This document shows positions 15,866 through 20,246 of a stretch of DNA of 20,246 nucleotides, in pieces. Where the stretch lies: assembly GCA_023444445.1 (NCBI GenBank), contig JAEXMK010000093.1:1-20246 (forward strand). The letters run 5' to 3'. Position 1 is the stretch's first letter. Each line of letters opens with the position of its first letter. The stretch comes from Pseudomonadota bacterium (GTDB lineage Bacteria > Pseudomonadota > Alphaproteobacteria > Rhizobiales > Rhizobiaceae). The notes beneath the pieces were generated by a model that was given only the letters and a program-made list of their open reading frames with translations, made no database searches and had not been told where the DNA came from. A program made the translations under genes and the position numbers.

Positions 15866-16555
15866 TTATTTCGCGGGGTTCGGGCCGATGCGCTTGCCGT
15901 GCTTGACGCGCTCTGCACCGCCATGGACATGGGTGACGGCATAATCGATGCCCATGCCGTAGGCGCCGGAATGTTCCTTCACCAGCGAGGTAACGGCGTC
16001 ATAGGTTTCCTTGCGCGCCCAGTCGCGCTGCCATTCCAGCAGTACCTGCTGCCAGGTGACAGGAATGATGCCCGCCTGCACCATGCGGTCCATCGCATAT
16101 TTATGCGCATCGACAGAGGTGCCTCCAGACGCATCGGCAACCATGTAGATCTCGTAATCCGCGACATCATGCAGTGCCGAGAGCGCGAAAGTGGTGTTGC
16201 AGACCTCGGTCCAGAGACCGGAAACGACGATCTTCTTGCGGCCACCGGCGGCATTTTTCGCCAGGGCATCGCGGACATTCTGGTCATCCCAGGAATTCAT
16301 CGAGGTGCGCTCAAGAATGTCGTTTTCCGGGAAAACCGCGAGCAGTTCCGGGAAGGTGTTGCCGGAGAAGCTTTCCGTTTCGACCGTGGTGATGGTCGTT
16401 GGGACGTTGAAGATCTTTGCCGCCTTGGCAAGGCCGACGACATTGTTCTTCAGGGTCTGGCGGTCGATCGACTGCACACCGAAAGCCATCTGCGGCTGCT
16501 GGTCGATGAAGATGAGCTGGCTGTTAGCGGGAGTAAGGACTTCAAGCTTCGACAT
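15866..16555 (-). CDS. Isochorismatase-superfamily cysteine hydrolase, YcaC-like
   Basis: A 229-residue cytoplasmic hydrolase of the isochorismatase superfamily, closest by eye to YcaC. The nucleophile Cys119 is in SGLWTEVCNTTFA, the acid Asp18 is in FIDQQ, and Arg83 (ERTSMNSWDD) sits where many relatives have a catalytic lysine; I recall YcaC itself having arginine here. Family members cleave C-N or C-O bonds of small amides and similar compounds, but the substrate here is unknown. ACGGAG lies eight bases before the ATG. It is the second gene of the dioxygenase operon, 138 bp after the dioxygenase gene, with a small hairpin in the gap. Confidence 0.87.
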   Translation of the reverse strand: MSKLEVLTPANSQLIFIDQQPQMAFGVQSIDRQTLKNNVVGLAKAAKIFNVPTTITTVETESFSGNTFPELLAVFPENDILERTSMNSWDDQNVRDALAKNAAGGRKKIVVSGLWTEVCNTTFALSALHDVADYEIYMVADASGGTSVDAHKYAMDRMVQAGIIPVTWQQVLLEWQRDWARKETYDAVTSLVKEHSGAYGMGIDYAVTHVHGGAERVKHGKRIGPNPAK

Positions 16556-16622
16556 GGTGGTTCTCCGTTACTGTGGTGATTGCCGGTCTACGGCGGTGAA
16601 ATTGACAAGGCTTCGCCGGTCA

Positions 16623-16641
16623 GCTGCCCGTCAGGGGCAGC
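16623..16641 (-). terminator. Small hairpin between dioxygenase and hydrolase genes
   Basis: A 7-bp stem, GCTGCCC (16623-16629) with GGGCAGC (16635-16641), and a five-base loop lie about 52 bases after the dioxygenase stop. There is no U-tract on the minus strand, so it may attenuate or stabilise message ends and need not terminate fully. Confidence 0.3.
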
Positions 16642-16693
16642 CGTCTTGAAAAAGCGGAATGGGGTAGTGGGTCGATACGGCTCAGCGATCCGC

Positions 16694-17626
16694 CTATGCG
16701 GTGAGCGGCATCAGGTTCGCTTCGATCTGATTGCGGAAAGGCTCGTAGCGGCTGGGCAACTTCAGCGCTTCGCCCAGATGAGCCGTATCCTCGTCACGGT
16801 CGAAACCGGGTTCGTTGGTTGCGATCTCGAACAGGATCCCACCCGGGGTCCGGAAATAGATCGCCCAGAAGTAATCGCGATCAATGACGGGGGTCACCTG
16901 ATAGCCGGTATCCATCAGGGCCTTGCGCACTTCCAGCTGCTTTTCACGGTTTTCGACCGCAAAGGCGATATGGTGCACCGAACCTGCTCCCTGACGGGCA
17001 AAGGGCGTATTCGGCAGGGTGGCGAGATCGATCGTATCGGCCCCGTTGCCGCCGGGAATGACATAACGCGTCACATTGCCCTCGGCATCGGCCCGCTCAT
17101 ATCCCATGAAGCGAAGAAGTTCTTCGGTGGCAGTCGTATCATTGAGATTAAAGCGCGCACCGGAGAAACCGCGTATGGCGTTTTCTTCGGAAATGCCCTC
17201 AGCCTGCCAGGCGGCGCGTGTATCATTTTCCGTTTCGATCAACGCAAGGCCATCGCCATCGGGTCCAGTGAAGCGCAGGCGATTGGCGCCGAAGACCGTG
17301 TCGGCCTGAATACCGGCGGCGCCCTTTGCGATCAGCCGGTCCTTCCAGAAACCCATGGCACCCTTCGGGATGGAGAATTGGGTCTCGCCCACCTCGCCGA
17401 CGCCCGGACGACCCGCCATCATGTGGTCGAAGGGAAAATAGGTCATGACCGTACCGGGCGTTCCCGTTTCGTCACCGTAATAAAGGTGATAAACACCGGG
17501 TTCGTCGAAGTTGACGGTCTTCTTCACCCGGCGCAGGCCGAGCGTATCGGTGAAAAAGCTATTGTTCTGCCGCGCATCCGACGCCATCGAGGTAACGTGG
17601 TGCAGGCCCTTGATATCCTTGATCAT
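16694..17626 (-). CDS. Ring-cleaving dioxygenase, VOC family, MhqO-like
   Basis: A 310-residue protein made of two vicinal-oxygen-chelate modules, the usual length for MhqO-type dioxygenases. Metal ligands are suggested by GLHHVTSM (His9/His10), SVHHIAFAV (His218/His219) and Glu267 in GGILFEIATNEPGF. The sequence LRRVKKTVNFDEPGVYHLYY and GDETGTPGTV are strongly reminiscent of Bacillus MhqO, which helps protect against hydroquinones and quinones. The expected reaction is extradiol-type opening of an aromatic diol, but the substrate is not shown. AAAGG precedes the ATG at 17626. It is the first gene of the minus-strand operon, divergent from a LysR gene, with a shared operator candidate about 71 bp upstream. 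Confidence 0.9.
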   Translation of the reverse strand: MIKDIKGLHHVTSMASDARQNNSFFTDTLGLRRVKKTVNFDEPGVYHLYYGDETGTPGTVMTYFPFDHMMAGRPGVGEVGETQFSIPKGAMGFWKDRLIAKGAAGIQADTVFGANRLRFTGPDGDGLALIETENDTRAAWQAEGISEENAIRGFSGARFNLNDTTATEELLRFMGYERADAEGNVTRYVIPGGNGADTIDLATLPNTPFARQGAGSVHHIAFAVENREKQLEVRKALMDTGYQVTPVIDRDYFWAIYFRTPGGILFEIATNEPGFDRDEDTAHLGEALKLPSRYEPFRNQIEANLMPLTA

Positions 17627-17696
17627 CGTCGGCGCCTTTCGTTCTGGCTGTGTTTGTTTCGATGGACAAATATGTAACCGGCTTGATCATGTAGCG

Positions 17697-17742
17697 GAAT
17701 TGCAATATTTCTCTCGAATGAATTGCGATTTATGAAATAATC
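17697..17742. promoter_or_regulatory. Shared LysR-type operator, copy A (LysR/dioxygenase intergenic)
   Basis: The 119-bp divergent intergenic region holds GAATTGCAAT (17697) and GAATTGCGAT (17720), 23 bp apart (about two helical turns), TCGA at 17714 and TGAAATAATC at 17733-17742. The same elements with the same offsets recur upstream of doxX. The right end nearly touches the LysR ATG at 17746, which suggests autoregulation. Binding by the adjacent LysR protein is inferred. Confidence 0.65.
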
Positions 17743-17745
17743 AAG

Positions 17746-18645
17746 ATGAACGATCACAAAGCACTCAAAATCTTCCTGATGGCGGCCGAGAAGCGCAATT
17801 TCGCGCAGGTCGCCCGTGAGCTCAGCATGACGGCCGCGGGCGTCACCCGTGCCATTGCTGCGCTTGAATGTGATCTCGGCGTGCAATTGTTTGTCCGCAC
17901 CACCCGGCAGGTATCGCTGACGACGGATGGCGCAATCTTCGCGGCACAGATCCAGCCCGCAGTCGAGGCGCTGGAGAACGCCCGGCGCGATGTGCGCAAC
18001 GCCCACAAGGCCGATGAGGGGCGGCTGAGGATCAGCGCGCCGACCTGGCTCGGCAAGACGGTGCTGCCACCGATCCTGTCGGGCTTCCGGGAATTATATC
18101 CAAAAATGTGTTTCGAGGTTTCCCTGTCGGACGGCCTGATCAATATTGTCGATGACGACTACGATCTGGCGATCCGCATTTCGTCGGCCCCATCAGACAA
18201 ATTCACCATCTGGCGCAAGATAAGGGCTGTCCCGAGAATCCTGGTGGCAGCCCCCGGCAGTCGGTTCACGCAAATGAAACATCCGGGCGAGCTTACCCCC
18301 GACGATTGCCTCGCCTATAGTGGTGAAAGCCGGCGGGAAAACTGGATGCTCTCGGATGGCGGATCGAGCATCACTATCACCGCCGGTCGCGCCTTCAGCG
18401 CCAATAGTGGCGAGGTGCTGGCCGATATGGCAGCCGATGGCGCAGGCGTGGCCATGCTGCCGGGCTTCAATATCGCCGAACATATCCGCAGCGGCCGGCT
18501 CGTGCATGTTCTGCCGGGCTGGGTTCCACCCGAACTCTGGCTGACGCTTTATTATCCGCCCTATCAGACCCTGCCGCCCCGCATAGCGACCTTCTCGAAA
18601 TTCTTCGAAGAGCAGCTGTCGGCCCATATGGTGACGCTGGACTAA
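17746..18645 (+). CDS. LysR-family regulator of the dioxygenase cluster
   Basis: A 299-residue LysR protein. Residues 5-62 hold the winged helix-turn-helix (FLMAAEKRNFAQVARELS, MTAAGVTRAIAALECDLGVQL, VSLTTDG). From about residue 90 is the effector domain, beginning RLRISAPTWLGKTVLPPIL, as in the CrgA/aromatic-responsive subgroup. It is divergent from the MhqO-like dioxygenase operon, and its ATG lies three bases after the shared operator-like element, with no good ribosome site (only AAG). Weak translation and autoregulation are therefore plausible. It may also control the DoxX-MFS operon through the second copy of the motif. The inducer cannot be deduced; a quinone or catechol is a reasonable guess from the targets. 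Confidence 0.92.
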   Translation: MNDHKALKIFLMAAEKRNFAQVARELSMTAAGVTRAIAALECDLGVQLFVRTTRQVSLTTDGAIFAAQIQPAVEALENARRDVRNAHKADEGRLRISAPTWLGKTVLPPILSGFRELYPKMCFEVSLSDGLINIVDDDYDLAIRISSAPSDKFTIWRKIRAVPRILVAAPGSRFTQMKHPGELTPDDCLAYSGESRRENWMLSDGGSSITITAGRAFSANSGEVLADMAADGAGVAMLPGFNIAEHIRSGRLVHVLPGWVPPELWLTLYYPPYQTLPPRIATFSKFFEEQLSAHMVTLD

Positions 18646-19392
18646 GGCCGGCACATTCCACCCGTGACGACGCGCAGGAGCGCGGCGGTTGCGAAAGCGC
18701 TCTGGCCGAAATTCCGGAAGGCATCCATTCTGCAGAATGAACTTGTCAGCGCTTGACGCAAACAGCCTATTGGCGACATCCGCCGGGTTAAAGCATTGCC
18801 ATGACCTAAAGACAGCTTCCGATTTAAAAAAATGAAAAAAATAGTACGAATAAAGAAGGAAAAGCAAAAATCTCAACCCGTGATGGCATGCATTACATAA
18901 GTCGATCAGCCATTATCAAGCATTGCTATTTATCTTGAAACGACCCTTGCGATCGGAACCTGATCGCCACGCCTTCTTCAAGTTCTGCTACTTATACGGT
19001 AGCGAAGTTATTTGATGTCCAGAGTGAAAGATGGCAACTCCGGCACCTATTCGTTTTTCTTTATACTTGAACGGAATCTAAAATACGCATCCACCAAGAA
19101 TAAATTGGGTCAGAGCAAACATTAACTCGTCTTTAAATGTTAGACTGATATGACACGCACGTCGCGATCTCTTAAGCGGCAAAAAATTATTAGCGGCATT
19201 CGCACAAGCTAGCGTGGAAAATCCGAGCCCCTATCTCCGGCTCGAATTGCATGAAGCGTTTCCAGCGCAGGTTCACATGAGCCATGTTCTCCACAATTTC
19301 GCTTTATTTGCGGATGTCTGATCGCTGTCATCATAGGCAGTGTCTGGCAGCAGATAGGCGTGACCATCCGCCATTCGGTAAAGGACACGTTC
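18646..19392. other. Long AT-richer intergenic region before the repeat gene
   Basis: About 750 bp without a credible gene, visibly richer in A/T than the flanking genes from about 18780 to 19210. It contains short dyads: TTCCGGAA (18712-18719), the 14-bp perfect palindrome CATTCTGCAGAATG (18726-18739), and GCGATC-N7-GATCGC (18949-18967). No clear terminator follows the LysR gene, and I could not choose a promoter with confidence. A long leader or a regulatory RNA for the downstream gene is possible but unsupported. Confidence 0.6.
18726..18739. repeat. 14-bp perfect palindrome
   Basis: CATTCTGCAGAATG reads the same on both strands with no spacer, about 80 bp after the LysR stop. It could be a protein-binding site; no known operator is recognised. 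Confidence 0.4.
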
Positions 19393-20246
19393 ATGACTTC
19401 GATCCTCTCCTCATTGTCTGCTGTGCAGATTTCCAAGCTTTCGACGTCCACCATTGCCAGCCTGACGTCGGAAGACGTGAATGCTCTTGATAGCACCAAA
19501 ATCAAGGCTCTTTCGTCATCTCAGATCGCGTCTTTGAGCACGGATAACCTTGCTCTTTTCAGCTCTGAGGACCTGCGCGCCATTTCCGTGACCGCAGTCA
19601 AGGGTCTGACCCTCACCCAGATGGCGAAACTGAGTTCCGCTCAGGTCAGCAGCCTGTCGTCTTCTCAGGTTACCGCCCTATATGCCAGCCAGATTGACGC
19701 CCTTTCGACCGACCAGATCAAGGCACTCAACTCGTCTCAGGTCGCAGGCCTCAGCTCCGCTCAGGTTGCAACACTGAGCAGCGACGAACTCGCCCTCTTC
19801 TCCACCGACGAGATCAAGGCGATCAGCGCCACTGCCATCGCTGGCCTTTCCACAGCAGCCATCGCCGCTCTCAGCACCGACAATGCAGCCGCGCTGACGA
19901 AGACGCAGATCGCCGCCTTGTCTTCCACGCAGTTCAATGCGCTCAGCTCCGGCAGCCTTGCCACCTTCTCGGCAGACGAAGTCAAGGCGATCAGCACCAA
20001 GATCCTTGCTGGTCTCGATGTGACCAAGCTCAGCACCGGCAATATCGCCGCACTCAGCAAGGCGCAGGTTTCGGCGCTCTCCACGGCGCAGTTTGCGGCC
20101 ATGTCGACTGATCAGATCAAGGCGCTGACATCCGAGCAGGTCTCTGGCCTCAGCTCCGCTCAGGTCGCAACGCTCAGCAGCGACGAACTGGCTCTCTTCT
20201 CGACAGACGAGATCAAAGCGATCGCCGCCAACGCCGTTGCCGGCCT
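19393..20246 (+). CDS. Octapeptide-repeat protein, 3' end beyond the window
   Basis: Open from the ATG at 19393 (AAGGA seven bases upstream) to the window edge, 284 codons with no stop. No signal peptide is visible. From residue 5 the whole sequence is tandem octads of the form [IVL]xxLSxx[QED], for example VAGLSSAQ, VATLSSDE, IDALSTDQ and IAALSSTQ; 34 complete copies are present. The register is unbroken to residue 204, slips by three residues at LAGLD (205-209), then resumes. In each octad Ser/Thr plus Gln/Glu/Asp three residues later resembles a helix N-capping box followed by two hydrophobic positions, suggesting short stacked helices in a solenoid; this is inference. The residues are almost only A, S, L, T, I, V, Q, D, E and K, with no Cys or Trp. 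I cannot name a family or function; large surface or secreted repeat proteins are one possibility. Confidence 0.85.
   Translation, partial: MTSILSSLSAVQISKLSTSTIASLTSEDVNALDSTKIKALSSSQIASLSTDNLALFSSEDLRAISVTAVKGLTLTQMAKLSSAQVSSLSSSQVTALYASQIDALSTDQIKALNSSQVAGLSSAQVATLSSDELALFSTDEIKAISATAIAGLSTAAIAALSTDNAAALTKTQIAALSSTQFNALSSGSLATFSADEVKAISTKILAGLDVTKLSTGNIAALSKAQVSALSTAQFAAMSTDQIKALTSEQVSGLSSAQVATLSSDELALFSTDEIKAIAANAVAG
19409..20246 (+). repeat. Tandem 24-bp (octapeptide) coding repeats
   Basis: A 24-bp period persists through the gene with diverged copies. A larger unit is also seen: 19741-19847 and 20140-20246 are about 84% identical over 107 bp, 399 bp (133 codons) apart, with most differences at synonymous positions. 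The octad pair beginning LA[LT]FS and followed by [IVL][KR]AIS recurs at residues 53, 133, 189 and 266, marking block boundaries. Confidence 0.85.

Noticed and set aside
16580..17677. Plus-strand open frame of 365 codons across the dioxygenase gene.
   Set aside because: An antisense shadow of the MhqO-like gene, without recognisable motifs or a ribosome site.
19014..19124. Short plus-strand open frame of 36 codons in the intergenic region (start MSRVKDGNSG).
   Set aside because: No ribosome site, no recognisable motif and AT-rich sequence; probably not translated.
19245..19270. A further AATTGCATGAA in the gap before the repeat gene, resembling the shared LysR operator.
   Set aside because: There is no second AATTGC 23 bp away and no TGAAATA at the right offset, so it is probably chance.
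1..20246. CRISPR arrays, tRNA or rRNA genes, transposases and insertion-sequence ends.
   Set aside because: None seen on reading both strands. The only tandem repeats are the coding octads at the right end, which have no spacers.

Overview
The window reads as chromosomal DNA of an alphaproteobacterium of the Rhizobiales, most like Agrobacterium/Rhizobium. The reasons are the GC-rich coding sequence, a translationally coupled bioB-bioF pair preceded by a dyad resembling the BioR operator, and the family make-up (XapX, YcaC-type hydrolase, MhqO-type dioxygenase, two LysR regulators, two MFS exporters). This placement rests on recognition, not on a database search.

Region 1 (1-2295, minus strand): the start of a biotin operon. 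bioB overlaps bioF by four bases, and bioF runs off the left edge. Upstream of bioB is a 9-bp inverted repeat that is a candidate BioR operator.

Region 2 (2296-3411, plus strand): a YjaB-like GNAT acetyltransferase, then an AraC-family regulator that looks broken. Its expected ATG is ACG and its sensor domain is missing, but its DNA-binding domain is intact.

Region 3 (3412-7808, plus strand): a compact periplasmic copper-handling operon. It encodes a Met/His/Cys-rich exported protein, a small lipoprotein, a TolC-type outer-membrane factor, a multicopper oxidase with an RR signal, a cupredoxin and a CusF-like chaperone. No inner-membrane pump is present.

Region 4 (7849-12892): a 14-TM DHA2 MFS exporter divergent from a LysR regulator, a pyrroline-5-carboxylate-reductase-like protein, and on the minus strand an MFS_3 transporter with a C-terminal monooxygenase-like domain. 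Convergent gene pairs are separated by hairpin terminators.

Region 5 (12889-18645): probably the most informative part. A LysR gene (17746) is divergent from a minus-strand operon of MhqO-like ring-cleaving dioxygenase, YcaC-like hydrolase, XapX membrane protein and Tat-exported amidohydrolase. A DoxX-MFS operon follows on the same strand. The LysR/dioxygenase intergenic region and the doxX upstream region carry the same multi-part motif with identical spacing: AATTGC at offset 0, TCGA at 16, AATTGC at 23 and TGAAATA at 35. This suggests that one regulator controls both transcripts. The VOC dioxygenase plus DoxX pairing resembles Bacillus mhqNOP and catDE, so I propose a quinone/electrophile detoxification regulon.

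Region 6 (18646-20246): a long, AT-richer intergenic stretch, then the 5' end of a large repetitive gene. It encodes almost uninterrupted octapeptides of the form [IVL]xxLSxx[QED], organised into larger units, and continues beyond the window.
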